DNA of 64,000 nucleotides from JAPOUP01 sp965201085 (GCA_965201085.1 CBDAVS010000036.1:51625-115624), one strand, 5' to 3'; positions 27,879 through 38,292 are shown, numbered from the stretch's first letter. Notes: generated by a model not told the origin, from the letters alone. Made by a program: numbers and translations.

Positions 27879-29492
27879 ATGGCTTGGGACGAACTCCGCG
27901 CCAATCATGAACGCAATGCAGGTCGAAAGATCCTTGATCTCTTTCTCGACAACGGGAGAGCGGATGATTTTGCCGTCGACGCCTGCGACATGCTTTTTGA
28001 TTATTCCAAGACGGGGATTGACCGAGAGGCGCGCGAGCTTCTATTGAAACTAGCCGGCACGGCGGGGCTGGCGGATCGAACCGATGCGATGTTCTCCGGT
28101 GAAGCGATCAACGAAACCGAGGGCCGAGCCGTGCTTCACACGGCGCTGCGGAATCCTGACAGTCTTTCGGAGGTTGGTGGTGTTCGGGTCGCGCCCGGTA
28201 TTCGCGCGACGCTGCACCGGATGGAAAGCTTCGCTGAAGGTGTCCGCACCGGTCATATCAGGTCACCGGCTGGTAGGTGTTTCACCGACGTCATAAACAT
28301 AGGGATAGGCGGGTCCGACCTTGGACCCGCCATGGCCGTTCAGGCATTGACACCCTATGTGAGCGGACCGCGCTGTCATTTCGTGTCGAATATCGACGGC
28401 GCCCATGTTCATGACGTCACTTCGAGACTGGACCAAGCCTCCACACTGGTGATTGTAGCTTCAAAGACCTTCACGACCGTGGAGACGATGACGAACGCCG
28501 ATGCGGTTCGCAGATGGCTCGCCGTCGGAGTAGGTGACGGACAGGCGGCGGGGCACTTCGTCGCTCTGTCGTCGAATCGCGAGCGAACGGCTGGGTTCGG
28601 ACTGCCCGACGATCGGGTATTCGGTTTTGAGGACTGGGTTGGTGGACGCTATTCGATCTGGGGACCCATTGGCCTTAGCCTGATGCTTGCGATTGGCACG
28701 AAACGTTTCAGGGAGTTCCTGAAGGGTGGCGCCGGGATGGATGCCCATTTCCGCACGACGCAGGGCACCGACAATATGCCACTCATGCTCGCGCTTGTCG
28801 GCATCTGGAACAACCAGATCTGCGGTCATGCCTCCCGCGCCGTCATTCCTTACGACCAGCGACTGGAGAAACTGCCCGCATATCTGCAGCAGCTTGAAAT
28901 GGAGTCCAACGGCAAGCGGATTCGGATGGACGGTTCGGAGCTGGACAGACATTCCGGGCCGATCGTCTGGGGACAGCCCGGCACGAATGGCCAGCACGCC
29001 TTTTTCCAGCTCGTCCATCAGGGTTCCAGAATGGTTCCATGTGAATTCATGGTAGCGCGCGAAGGTCATGAAACGCATCTCGCGCATCAACACCGGATGC
29101 TGTTGGCAAATTGTCTGGCACAGTCAGCGGCTTTACTTCGGGGTCGGACCTTCGACGAGGCAATGGCGCGTCTTTCACATTCGTATAGTGGAGAAGAGTT
29201 GGAACGGCAGGCACGCCACCGGGTGTTCCCGGGTAACCGTCCGTCGACGACTTTGGCCTATCCGAAACTCACGCCCGGGGGTCTTGGTCGGATCATCGCG
29301 CTTTACGAACACAGAGTATTCGTCGAAGGTGTTATTCTCGGGATTAACTCATTCGATCAATGGGGCGTGGAGTTGGGTAAAGAACTTGCACTGGCGTTTG
29401 AGCCCTTGCTTGCCGGGGAAAATGACATGGACAACGAAGACGGTTCCACTCGGGCGCTGGTTCGATACATTTTGGGTGACACCGGTGATTGA
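27879..29492 (+). CDS. pgi: Glucose-6-phosphate isomerase
   Basis: The 537-residue enzyme interconverts glucose 6-phosphate and fructose 6-phosphate in the cytoplasm. Family segments are present: INIGIGGSDLGPAMAVQAL, SKTFTTVETMTNA, GPIVWGQPGTNGQHAFFQ (with the catalytic Glu-containing region nearby) and FDQWGVELGKELA near the C-terminus. It is the last gene of zwf-pgl-pgi. No lesions are visible. Confidence 0.97.
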   Translation: MAWDELRANHERNAGRKILDLFLDNGRADDFAVDACDMLFDYSKTGIDREARELLLKLAGTAGLADRTDAMFSGEAINETEGRAVLHTALRNPDSLSEVGGVRVAPGIRATLHRMESFAEGVRTGHIRSPAGRCFTDVINIGIGGSDLGPAMAVQALTPYVSGPRCHFVSNIDGAHVHDVTSRLDQASTLVIVASKTFTTVETMTNADAVRRWLAVGVGDGQAAGHFVALSSNRERTAGFGLPDDRVFGFEDWVGGRYSIWGPIGLSLMLAIGTKRFREFLKGGAGMDAHFRTTQGTDNMPLMLALVGIWNNQICGHASRAVIPYDQRLEKLPAYLQQLEMESNGKRIRMDGSELDRHSGPIVWGQPGTNGQHAFFQLVHQGSRMVPCEFMVAREGHETHLAHQHRMLLANCLAQSAALLRGRTFDEAMARLSHSYSGEELERQARHRVFPGNRPSTTLAYPKLTPGGLGRIIALYEHRVFVEGVILGINSFDQWGVELGKELALAFEPLLAGENDMDNEDGSTRALVRYILGDTGD

Positions 29493-29588
29493 ACGGCGCC
29501 TGATGCGAGGCTCGCAGCGCTAGACGAAAAAAACCGTGCCTGGGACAAGTTGATCAAATCGGAGCCAGCCGCGATGGGCCAAAAAGGC

Positions 29589-29625
29589 GAGGGGCGCAGC
29601 TGACCTAGGCGTCAAGCCGCCCCTC
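29589..29625 (-). terminator. Terminator downstream of acnA
   Basis: On the minus strand GAGGGGCG pairs with CGCCCCTC around an 21-base loop, followed by GCCTTTTT. It lies just after the acnA stop and may also end pgi transcription from the other side. Confidence 0.65.
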
Positions 29626-29647
29626 ATGATCCTTGCCAGGCGTGCCT

Positions 29648-32341
29648 CTACGCCGCTTTTGCGAGATTTCGAAGCACGTAGTGAAGGACACCACCATTCT
29701 CAACATATTCGATCTCGACCTCGGTGTCGATTCTGCATCTGAGCGGTATCCGCTTCTCGGAACCGTCGCCATAGACGAAGAGGCACTCGACCGTGGTCCC
29801 GGGTGTTAGATCCTGCTCCAGCCCGGTGATGGAGATTGTCTCATCACCTTTGAGCCCGAGCGAATCGCGGGATTCTCCATCCATGAACTCGAATGGAATC
29901 ACGCCCATACCGACCAGATTCGACCGATGGATGCGTTCGAAACTTTCGGCGATCACCGCCTTGATTCCCAGCAGAGCCGTGCCCTTCGCCGCCCAATCAC
30001 GGGATGAGCCGGCTCCGTACTGCGCCCCGGCGATCACGACGAGAGGCGTATCGGTCGCTTTATAGGCCATCGCCGCGTCATATATCGATGTCCGCTCACC
30101 GTCCGGCCCGAGGGTAAAACCACCTTCAACACCGTCGAGCATCTCGTTTCTCACCCGGATATTGGCGAATGTACCACGCATCATCACCTCATGGTTTCCC
30201 CTCCGCGATCCGTATGAATTGAATTCGCGAGGCGCGACCTGCCGCTCGGTCAGATACCGTCCCGCCGGCGTGACCTCCGCGAAGCTTCCGGCTGGACTGA
30301 TGTGGTCCGTTGTGATCATGTCTCCCAGAATCGCGAGCACCTTGGCGTCCCTGATGTCCGAAATCACGCCCGACTCAGGCGCAATATCATCGAAATACGG
30401 TGGGTTACGGACATATGTTGAAGTCGACGGCCAGTCATAGGTCAGACTGCCATCCGTCTCGATGGAGCGCCATCTGTCATCACCGGAGAAGACTTCCGCG
30501 TATTTCCTGGCGAAAGCCTCGCGGGTCACGGTGGCGTGCACAAGATCGGCGATCTCATTCTGGCTTGGCCAGAGATCCTTCAGGAACACGTCGTTGCCCT
30601 CCGCGTCCTGCGCGATGGGTTCGGTCGTCAGATCGATGTCCATGGTGCCGGCAAGCGCGTAGATGACCACCAATGGCGGAGATGCCAGATAGTTCGCCCG
30701 AACATCCGGGCTGATCCTGCCTTCGAAATTCCGGTTTCCGGAAAGAACCGCCGTGGCGACCAGGTCACCTTCGGCGATGGCCTTCGAAATCTCAGGCTGG
30801 AGCGGCCCGGAATTGCCGATACAGGTGGTGCAGCCATATCCAACGAGATTGAAGCCGATGCTGTCGAGATCTTCCTGAAGATCGGCCGCCTCCAGATATT
30901 CGGAGACCACCTGCGACCCCGGCGCAAGGGAGGTTTTGACCCAAGGCTTCTGGGTGAGTCCGAGGGCGCGGGCCTTTCGGGCGACAAGTCCTGCGCCGAT
31001 CATCACATATGGATTCGATGTATTCGTGCATGATGTGATGGAAGCGATCACGACCTTGCCGGAAGACATCGCATAATCCTCGCCCTCGACGGGCACCTTC
31101 CGATCCATGGGGCGCTTGAACGTCTCCCGCATCTCGCTTATGAACGCGGCCTTGGCGTCGCTGAGGGCCACGAAGTCCTGGGGGCGCTTGGGGCCGGAAA
31201 TCGCCGGCACGATCGTTCCCATGTCAAGCTCCAGCGTGTCGGTGAATACCGGCTCGTAGTCCGGCCCGCGCCAGAGACCGTTCTCCCTGGCATAGGCTTC
31301 GACCAGAGCAATCCGCGATTCATCACGGCCGGAGATATGCAGATAGCGCAGCGTCTCCGAGTCGACCGGGAAAAATCCACAGGTGGCGCCGTATTCGGGC
31401 GCCATGTTGGCGATGGTTGCCCTGTCCGCCAACGGCAGGCGGTCCAGACCGGGGCCGAAGAATTCAACGAACTTGCCGACCACCCCTTTCTCGCGCAGCA
31501 TCTGCACGACCTTGAGGACGAGATCCGTTGCAGTCGTGCCTTCGACCATCTCCCCGGTCAGCCGGAAGCCCACGACTTCGGGGATCAGCATCGAGATCGG
31601 CTGTCCGAGCATCGCCGCTTCGGCTTCGATTCCTCCCACACCCCATCCCAGAACGGCGAGTCCGTTCACCATCGTCGTGTGCGAATCGGTTCCAACCAGC
31701 GTATCCGGATAGGCCACTTCCTCACCGTTCTGGTCCCGTTCGGTCCAGATGCCCTGCGCAAGATATTCAAGATTCACCTGATGGCAAATTCCGGTTCCCG
31801 GAGGGACGACACGGAAATTGTCGAAGGCTGACTGACCCCATTTGAGAAAGGTATATCGTTCGAGGTTCCGCCGGTATTCCCTTTCCACGTTCATCTGGAA
31901 AGCGCGTGGGTTGCCGAATTCGTCGATCATTACGCTGTGGTCGACCACCAAGTCGACCGGGTTGAGTGGGTTGATCCTCTCGGCATCTCCACCGAGCGTC
32001 ACCAGGCCGTCGCGCATCGCCGCAAGATCCACCAATGCCGGAACACCTGTGAAGTCCTGCATAAGCACTCGGGCGGGTCGATAGGCGATCTCGCGCGGGT
32101 TTTTTCCACGTCTTGCGATCCAATCGGAAAACGCCCGAATGTCGTTGACATCCACAGTCCGGCCACCGTCTTCGAAACGTAACATGTTCTCAAGAACCAC
32201 CCGCAATGAGGCGGGAAGGCGGGTGAAATCGCCCAAGCCCGATGCCTCGGCGGCCTTGATCGAGTAATATGCGAGACTCTTTCCTTCCGCATGAAGCGTT
32301 TTGCGGGTTTTGGAACTATCCTGTCCGACCTGTATGGTCAT
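29648..32341 (-). CDS. acnA: Aconitate hydratase A
   Basis: The 897-residue enzyme isomerises citrate to isocitrate using a 4Fe-4S cluster. The cluster cysteines are seen in SITSCTNTSNPYV and GYGCTTCIGNSGPL. Other signatures include LVGTDSHTTMVNGL and the C-terminal swivel domain with GSSRDWAAKGTALLG. Length is typical of AcnA (about 890). It is transcribed alone, towards pgi. With icd at 8317, two successive TCA enzymes are present. Confidence 0.98.
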   Translation of the reverse strand: MTIQVGQDSSKTRKTLHAEGKSLAYYSIKAAEASGLGDFTRLPASLRVVLENMLRFEDGGRTVDVNDIRAFSDWIARRGKNPREIAYRPARVLMQDFTGVPALVDLAAMRDGLVTLGGDAERINPLNPVDLVVDHSVMIDEFGNPRAFQMNVEREYRRNLERYTFLKWGQSAFDNFRVVPPGTGICHQVNLEYLAQGIWTERDQNGEEVAYPDTLVGTDSHTTMVNGLAVLGWGVGGIEAEAAMLGQPISMLIPEVVGFRLTGEMVEGTTATDLVLKVVQMLREKGVVGKFVEFFGPGLDRLPLADRATIANMAPEYGATCGFFPVDSETLRYLHISGRDESRIALVEAYARENGLWRGPDYEPVFTDTLELDMGTIVPAISGPKRPQDFVALSDAKAAFISEMRETFKRPMDRKVPVEGEDYAMSSGKVVIASITSCTNTSNPYVMIGAGLVARKARALGLTQKPWVKTSLAPGSQVVSEYLEAADLQEDLDSIGFNLVGYGCTTCIGNSGPLQPEISKAIAEGDLVATAVLSGNRNFEGRISPDVRANYLASPPLVVIYALAGTMDIDLTTEPIAQDAEGNDVFLKDLWPSQNEIADLVHATVTREAFARKYAEVFSGDDRWRSIETDGSLTYDWPSTSTYVRNPPYFDDIAPESGVISDIRDAKVLAILGDMITTDHISPAGSFAEVTPAGRYLTERQVAPREFNSYGSRRGNHEVMMRGTFANIRVRNEMLDGVEGGFTLGPDGERTSIYDAAMAYKATDTPLVVIAGAQYGAGSSRDWAAKGTALLGIKAVIAESFERIHRSNLVGMGVIPFEFMDGESRDSLGLKGDETISITGLEQDLTPGTTVECLFVYGDGSEKRIPLRCRIDTEVEIEYVENGGVLHYVLRNLAKAA

Positions 32342-32684
32342 GGGCGGTCTCCTGTGGAAATCAGCAAAAGCTTACCCCGCCAGTCCGGCAAACTGCCCGG
32401 AACGGCTTTCGGTCGAGGAAATCTGTATACCGTTGCACACCGTTGGGCAACCCCGCCTGATCGAATTGACCTCGTGTAAGTGCTGGCGGCTCCGTGGGCT
32501 ATAGGTGATAATCGAAGATTCAGCCATCTCTTCCCGCTCGTCGAAGGGGTGTCGCAGACGCCCGCACGGAATCGAGGCTCCCGCTGTTCGCCGTCATCCC
32601 TGATCCCTATCTCTCAAATGATTGATTGGTCAGTTACCGCTGTTCGGGAATAGGTATCGGAACGTCGGGAAAAAGGGGGAAATC
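32342..32684. other. Divergent promoter region acnA / DUF1223 gene
   Basis: This stretch of 343 bases separates two divergent genes. It must hold both promoters. No clear operator, small gene or element end is seen. Confidence 0.5.
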
Positions 32685-33386
32685 GTGAGCTGGAATCGTT
32701 TCATGGCAGCGTTGGTGGCGATGCTGCTGTTCGCCACGGGTGTACAGGCAGAGTCACGTTTTGTGGTCGTGGAACTCTATACGAGCCAAGGCTGCAGCTC
32801 ATGTCCACCTTCGGACAAACTGCTGCGTGATCTGTCGTCGATAGATGATGTCATACCCTTGGCGCTCCATGTGGATTACTGGGATTATATTGGCTGGAAA
32901 GACAGTTTCGCCCAGCCAGCCTATTCTCAGCGGCAGAGGGCCTATGCCAGAGCGGCCGGTCATCGGAAGGTATATACACCCCAGATGATCGTCGCGGGTG
33001 AGGATCATGTGGTCGGCACCCGGCCAATGGAATTGGCCGAGCTTATCGAAAAGCATCGCAATCATCGATTTGATGTCAGCATTTCCGCCACGAGGCGGGG
33101 AGATGTCGCTCGCATCGAAGCCGAGGCGAAATCCGGGTTTCGGGCACCGATGGTTCTACAGCTCGTACGCTACATGCCGGAACGGACCGTTGCCATCGGT
33201 CGTGGAGAGAACCGTGGTCGCACGATCACCTACTCGAATATCGTCACTGACTTCGTTCAGCTTGTAAATTGGAACGGACGTGAACCGCTCGTGCTTGAAG
33301 CAGCCATTTTCGGAGACGAGCCCGCCGTGGTTCTGCTGCAGCGTACCGGCCATGGGCCGATCATGGCGGCGACTCGACTTCAATAG
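32685..33386 (+). CDS. DUF1223 thioredoxin-like exported protein
   Basis: The 233-residue protein begins with a signal peptide (FMAALVAMLLFATGVQAES) and then the DUF1223 core: VVVELYTSQGCSSCPPSDKLL, a thioredoxin-like strand with a CSSC site, and LALHVDYWDYIGWKDSFA and VYTPQMIVAG. GTG at 32685 is chosen because AAGGGGGAAATC precedes it and the signal peptide begins there. It probably acts in the periplasm on a thiol or disulfide; the substrate is unknown. Confidence 0.87.
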   Translation: MSWNRFMAALVAMLLFATGVQAESRFVVVELYTSQGCSSCPPSDKLLRDLSSIDDVIPLALHVDYWDYIGWKDSFAQPAYSQRQRAYARAAGHRKVYTPQMIVAGEDHVVGTRPMELAELIEKHRNHRFDVSISATRRGDVARIEAEAKSGFRAPMVLQLVRYMPERTVAIGRGENRGRTITYSNIVTDFVQLVNWNGREPLVLEAAIFGDEPAVVLLQRTGHGPIMAATRLQ

Positions 33387-33902
33387 CGGAAGCGAATCTC
33401 TTTGGGGTGGCGGTTGAACGCACGGTCATTCCTGTGGAATCGCCGCCTCGGTGACACTGTTGGTCGTTCGTGACAGCTGCGCTCATCGGACGGATTTCGC
33501 CGTTCCCGCAATGCCGATGTCAGTACCGGTCATTCGTTATGCAGATGCCATGAGACGTGCCGGCGTTTGCCTTCCGTGGTGATTCGGTTGAGGGGAATGT
33601 CCGGACATCAGCATATGGTGGCAGGGGGGCCATCGCTCCCCCTGCAGTTCGAAATGGGAGAGGTGATGAATGGATCCCGCCTCCCGGAACGTCGCGGCCC
33701 GAACCGGGCATCGTGGTCACGGGGCCGGCGGATGCCGGCCAGCCGAACCGGATGGGAGGATGGACGCGCCGTTGGCGCGCCGCGGAACCGCGACGTTCCG
33801 CCCGAACCTCCCCGGACCGGTGCTGACGCCACCTGGCGGAAGGGTGGACGACAGATGTAACGCTGGAAGGGATCCACGAAAAGGGGCTTGACGTGGAATG
33901 TC
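33387..33902. other. Intergenic stretch with a GC-rich block of unknown origin
   Basis: Between DUF1223 and the acyltransferase. From about 33600 to 33880 the sequence becomes strongly GC rich, and no frame shows a recognisable protein. It could be a decayed IS fragment like those elsewhere in the window, but no terminal repeats or transposase motifs were found. Confidence 0.4.
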
Positions 33903-34781
33903 TCATAAGAGGCCTTTCCAGCGGCGGTGAATCCAGAACCACTGCTCGGGATGCCTGCGGACCAGTTTTTCAAGGCTGGCGGTTGCGGCAAGGGTCATTT
34001 CTTCCGGATCGCCATGCGGAATCGGATCATCCACGATGATGTCAAACGAGAGTCCGTCCGCAAGCCTGAGGCCATAGATAGGTACAAAGAGGGCATCGTA
34101 TCTGACCGCCATCTCAGCCGGATTTAGCGCTGTTTTCGCGGGACGGCCCAGAAAGTCGATCGGGATGCCATGTCCCATGAAATGATCCGCGACCAGACCC
34201 ACGGCACCCCCTGATTTCAGGAACCGAACCATCTCCCTCAGGCCTTTGCCGGATCGGGAGCGTTCGAATAGTGGAGTGCCGATGCCGCTCATCGCCTGAA
34301 CGTAACGGTCGTTGAAATATCCGTTGGCCATCGGGATATACAGTCCGCCGACCCGGTAACCTCTCTCCAGCAGGGCGGCTCTGGGCGCGTCATAGTTTCC
34401 GAAATGGCCGGTGATCAGGACGATGGGGCGTTTTTCCGCCTTGGCATTTTCAAGAGCTGCGACCCCGTTGCCGGTGAATGGAATGTCGCGCGCCCGTGCG
34501 CGAAATTCCTTTCCCGACCAGATTTCGATCAGGGTGCGTCCGACATTGTCCGGCACCTTGCGAACAAGTCTTTCCGCCTCATGTCCGGGCAATTCCGGGT
34601 GGATCAAGGCGAGATTGTATCGGATCCGTTTCCGCCAGCCTGCCATTCCTGCCATATGGTGTATTATGCGTCCGGCAAACGGAACGCGCCTGTGGTAGGG
34701 TAGGGACATAGCGGTTCCGATCACCGCCCGGTAAACCAGGCTCAGAAGGTAGTTGCTCACGCCCCGTTTCGGAATCGCCAT
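33903..34781 (-). CDS. Lipid A biosynthesis (lauroyl) acyltransferase family protein
   Basis: The 292-residue protein belongs to the LpxL/HtrB (LPLAT) family, which adds a secondary acyl chain to lipid A at the inner membrane. The catalytic HxxxxD-type motif appears as TGHFGNYDAPR. It continues with GGLYIPMANGYFNDRY, FLKSGGAVGLVADHF and the C-terminal HPEQWFWIHRRWKG. The start MAIPKRG is supported by AAGGTGA upstream. Which acyl chain it uses cannot be told from sequence. Confidence 0.9.
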   Translation of the reverse strand: MAIPKRGVSNYLLSLVYRAVIGTAMSLPYHRRVPFAGRIIHHMAGMAGWRKRIRYNLALIHPELPGHEAERLVRKVPDNVGRTLIEIWSGKEFRARARDIPFTGNGVAALENAKAEKRPIVLITGHFGNYDAPRAALLERGYRVGGLYIPMANGYFNDRYVQAMSGIGTPLFERSRSGKGLREMVRFLKSGGAVGLVADHFMGHGIPIDFLGRPAKTALNPAEMAVRYDALFVPIYGLRLADGLSFDIIVDDPIPHGDPEEMTLAATASLEKLVRRHPEQWFWIHRRWKGLL

Positions 34782-35154
34782 GAATTCACCTTGGTTGTGG
34801 CAGCGTCGGCGCCACATCTGTTTGGAAGATGACCTGCATTCCATAAATTTCTGACGCGGCGATAACAAGTTCCCGCCGTTGAATGGATGTGCGCCGGACA
34901 TTTTGCATCGAATGACCTATTCGGTTCTCCGAGCCGATGTGCTGCGTTCCGCACGGTATATTGGACAGTGGCCGAAGTATACGGTGGGTGCCGGAAACCG
35001 GATGCACCGTCAGTTGCCGCACCGGCGAGGCGGGAAAAATGACTGGCGGTCACGTGCGGTCGAATCAAAGAGGCGGAATTAGGGCATCCAAATACCCTCG
35101 AATACCTGGGGAGTCCATCGGAGGGGGATGCCACGGTTGTGTAAATATCTGGAA
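34782..35154. other. Intergenic stretch upstream of the acyltransferase gene
   Basis: About 370 bases with no convincing gene. It contains the acyltransferase promoter. A short hairpin CCGGAAACCGG lies at 34992. The right border is the IS1595-end-like sequence at 35152. Confidence 0.4.
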
Positions 35155-35993
35155 ATTATGTAAGAAAGTGCCGACGATCCATTGAGGTTTCGCCTTGTCA
35201 ACGAACTTAACCCCCATAGGCCGGACAAATGCGCTCATGATCTCGTCGAATGACGCTCCGACGCGCATATCCGCGTTCAGACCGGCCTTGGTCGGTCTGT
35301 AGGTCTTCTTGGCCAGACGGACCTCGCGGCGTTCTTCCGGCTTTGGTTAACCGGATGCTGTCATTTGGAGTCTCCCATACGCAGCCCTCCGAGACCCGTC
35401 ATCAATCCAGGGCAGCGAGAACGCTGTTTGACATTTCGCTGACAAGGGCCATCCATTTTCCAAGGGTGCCCTTGATGGAATTTGACCCGTCAAGGGTGTC
35501 CATGCCTGAAACGTCCCAACCAAAGTATTCGGCTCGTCGAACCCGCAGGAGTCGTGCCGGGTTTCCGTAAGCACTTCCCTCTGATCGTAATCCGATACCC
35601 TCTCGGAGTAAATTCCATCAACGGCGTCCACCATCTTTTTCACGTAGTCCAGGTCGGCTACGACGTCAGATCTGTCTATGGAGTTCCTGACGAGGACGAC
35701 GGAAACACGGTTACAAACGAACCACACACCCACATGGAGGCCTCGTTCAGCGATGACGCCCAGGATTCGATCGGTCTCGGATCCAGATCAAACATCCCCG
35801 AATCCAGAAGATCGTCCATCTTCCGATCATTGATGGCGACGCATCCTCGATCAGGTCGATGTCGGACTTCCAGACGGGCAGGGAGGCCGGGTCGGGCGTC
35901 TGTGTGGGAGGGTTCGGATCGAAATCATCCCCGCTTTCAGCGCGTTCGCGTTCCGTGCGGTGGACGCCTGGTTATCGTTCAATACTTTGGTCA
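35155..35993 (-). pseudogene. Remnant of mobile DNA: small IS1595-cargo-like ORF, RusA-like and unknown gene pieces
   Basis: The left border GAAATTATGTAAGAAAGTGCCG-like sequence resembles the IS1595 end at 81. Next to it, on the minus strand, is a broken relative of the 60-residue cargo ORF (RREVRLAKKTYRPTK, ADMRVGASFDEIMSAF), with an in-frame stop after five codons of the start. Further upstream a frame contains DVVADLDYVKKMVDAVDGI, reminiscent of RusA-type Holliday-junction resolvases, and at 35993 MTKVLNDNQASTARN starts a frame that shifts twice (DDFDPNPPTQTPDPASLPVWKS, later MDDLLDSGMFDLDPRPIES). The block is a decayed mobile or phage region. Confidence 0.5.
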
Positions 35994-36028
35994 TGTTGTC
36001 CCCATGAATTGATATGACCTAATATTTA

Positions 36029-36986
36029 GAGTTTGTTCCATAAGTTGAGTGGTCCCGCAGGATGTGGCATTCCGGTTGGTGAAAGCAACCAAATCCGGAG
36101 ATCGCCATGCCCTGGAACAGGACCACCCAACAGCTCCATAAGCGCCCGGACGACCACAGTCAAAACGATCTGACCGACGCCGAATGGACCATCATCGAGC
36201 CGATGCTGCCGAAGCAGGGAAGGATGGGACGGCCGCGCGAGGTCGACCTTCGGTCGGTGTTCGACGCGGTCCAGTATATCCTGTCCACGGGATGCCAGTG
36301 GCGCGCGTTACCCTCTGGATATCCACCGTTTTCCACCGTCCAGAACTATTTTTACGCATGGCGGCGGAGCGGGCTCCTGGAGCGTCTCGTGCATCGTCTC
36401 CGGGACCTCGCGCGGCGGTGTTCGGGGCGCTCCGCGGAGCCGACCGCCGCCTCGATCGACAGCCAGTCGGTGAAGACCACGGAGAGCGGCGGGCCCCGCG
36501 GCTACGACGCCGGGAAGAAGGTGAAGGGGAGGAAAAGGCACCTGATCGTGGACGCCGACGGCACACCGATCGTCATGACGGTTCACACCGCCAACATCCA
36601 GGACCGGGACGGCGCACCGGACCTGATCGCGAAGCTGCTGGAGACGGTGCCCACGGTGTGTAGGCTGTTCGCCGACGGTGGCTACGCGGGTCCGAAGCTG
36701 CGGGACCGGCTTGAGGGGATGGGGTTGTCGAACGTGATCAGGATCGTCGAAAAACCGAAGAATGTCAAAGGGTTCACGGTTCTCTACCGCCGCTGGGTGG
36801 TGGAGCGGACCTTCGCCTGGATGGGCCGGTGCCGCCGCCTGTCGAAAGATTACGAAAGGCTCAGTGAGAACTCGCTGGCATGGGCGCAGCTGGCCGCCTG
36901 CCGGTTCCTGCTCAGGCGGGTGGCGAGGGCGTCAACTCCATGAAAAACAATAGTTTAATGATATCAGTGACTTATGATTCAAACTC
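36029..36986 (+). mobile_element. IS5-family (IS427-like) element, copy B, intact
   Basis: Ends GAGTTTGTTCCATAAGTTG and CTTATGATTCAAACTC, with TTA target duplication at 36026-36028 and 36987-36989; 958 bp. The encoded protein is identical to that of copy D (62948-63905), so the family has moved recently. Confidence 0.95.
36107..36943 (+). CDS. IS5-family transposase, copy B
   Basis: The 278-residue transposase has the IS5 N-terminal region LTDAEWTIIEPMLPKQGRMGR and a DDE triad: Asp118 (ASIDSQSVK), Asp190 (LFADGGY) and Glu233 (VVERTFAW). SGGPRGYDAGKKVKGRKRH, a family signature, is complete. Residues that match family consensus here are altered in the decayed copies A and C, so this copy is the ancestral state for comparison. 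It appears fully functional. Confidence 0.95.
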   Translation: MPWNRTTQQLHKRPDDHSQNDLTDAEWTIIEPMLPKQGRMGRPREVDLRSVFDAVQYILSTGCQWRALPSGYPPFSTVQNYFYAWRRSGLLERLVHRLRDLARRCSGRSAEPTAASIDSQSVKTTESGGPRGYDAGKKVKGRKRHLIVDADGTPIVMTVHTANIQDRDGAPDLIAKLLETVPTVCRLFADGGYAGPKLRDRLEGMGLSNVIRIVEKPKNVKGFTVLYRRWVVERTFAWMGRCRRLSKDYERLSENSLAWAQLAACRFLLRRVARASTP

Positions 36987-36989
36987 TTA

Positions 36990-37313
36990 GACACCGGATG
37001 CCCTTGTCGTAGTCGGGTAAGAGCGAGGATTTCTCCGGTACCGGTTTTAAGGTAGCAAGGTTCACCGACGTGAGGGCGGCGTGGTGTTGAAGCCAAGGCC
37101 CAGGGGGCGACGTGCCGCTACTGGAGGTGCCGCCCGGTTCCAGATCCAGACAATATGGAGCGCACGATCAGGGACTGTACCCGAAGACAGGTCGTCGATC
37201 ATGGACTCCGTACGATTATCCCGAATGACGCGCGGATGCATCTGGCGCCATCGGCTACCCTACAAGTTCAATTTCCAATTTCTGCAATATGGCTTTGTGC
37301 CTGCTTTGATACC
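36990..37313. other. Intergenic stretch after IS5 copy B
   Basis: About 320 bases between the IS5 copy and the PIN-like pseudogene. No frame shows a known protein. It may hold further decayed parts of the mobile block that begins at 35155. Confidence 0.4.
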
Positions 37314-38156
37314 TCATCTCCGTCTCCCGTGCGGTGTGCGGCCGTTTGCATACGCGTTCTCGAAGAGTTCGATGGATTCCTCCTTATCGAGCGCATCAAG
37401 GTTTTCCCTCATAGCGTCCACGAGTTCATTCTCGTCCTCGACCACCGGGGACCGTTTCACTTTCGACATCGCGAGACCGGAGAGGAACCTCATACTTGAC
37501 TTCCTTACGGCAAAAACCGTCCGGGGTTCCCAGTCGCCCCGAATGACCGCCCCGAACATCGCCTCCACCACGACATCGGAAACGGTTCTGCCCTCCTGCG
37601 CGGCAATGGCGTGGTTGTGCTCCGAGAGGCCCCTTATCACAGTTGGAGGAGATGAATGGACCCATCTTGTGAAGTGGTCTAAAAGAACCGTTCTTGAGGT
37701 GCTCCTGCGGTACCTGCTCGCTAGGACGTCGACGCCGTGCGCCCATGCCTATGCGTAGATTCTGATGTCGTTGGGCTTGCTTTCGTCAAACGCCGCTCGC
37801 GACAGACTTCTGTTGAACTCACGGTAACTTTGCTAGCCCGTGTCCGGCAGAAATTCGTATATGCTGTCGTTATGGCCATGCTCGGCTTGTCACCACTTCT
37901 CCACCACGAGGATCGCGGCTTCCATCGTGGCCTTGACAGACACCAGATCCCTAACCTTGGCGCGCCTGCATCTTTTCGGAATGCTATCCACCGCCTGCGA
38001 AGGCAGCTCACTGCGCAGTTCCTCGTCCACCACCGGAAGAATGGCGATACGTCGACCGCGGAGATCCTCAAAGGCGGGGAGGTAGCGCTGCGGCGTCGGA
38101 TTACGGATGATGTTCGTATCCGCCGCAACCATCGCCGCGCAATCCACCACGATCAT
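37314..38156 (-). pseudogene. PIN-like protein gene with three in-frame stops
   Basis: One minus-strand frame of 281 codons reads MIVVDCAAMVAADTNII near the start, with an acidic PIN-like nuclease pattern, and PVVDEELRSELPSQAV, then VVEKW. It is broken by TGA and two TAG codons between 37745 and 37890 and continues in the same frame through HNHAIAAQEGRTVSDVVVEA and VVEDENELVDAMRENLDAL to GRTPHGRRR. There is no frameshift; the damage is nonsense point mutation only. The PIN assignment rests on the short N-terminal motif and is tentative. Confidence 0.6.
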
Positions 38157-38292
38157 CCTCCACGAAGACCGCTCTCACGAGTCCGTCAAGCCTGTATTCG
38201 TCTGCGCAGGCCCGCATTGAGAAACTGTGACCCGCGGAATCCCGAAATTTGTCCGCGTCGAATGAAGCACTTCGTCGATTGGGTGCGGGTTA

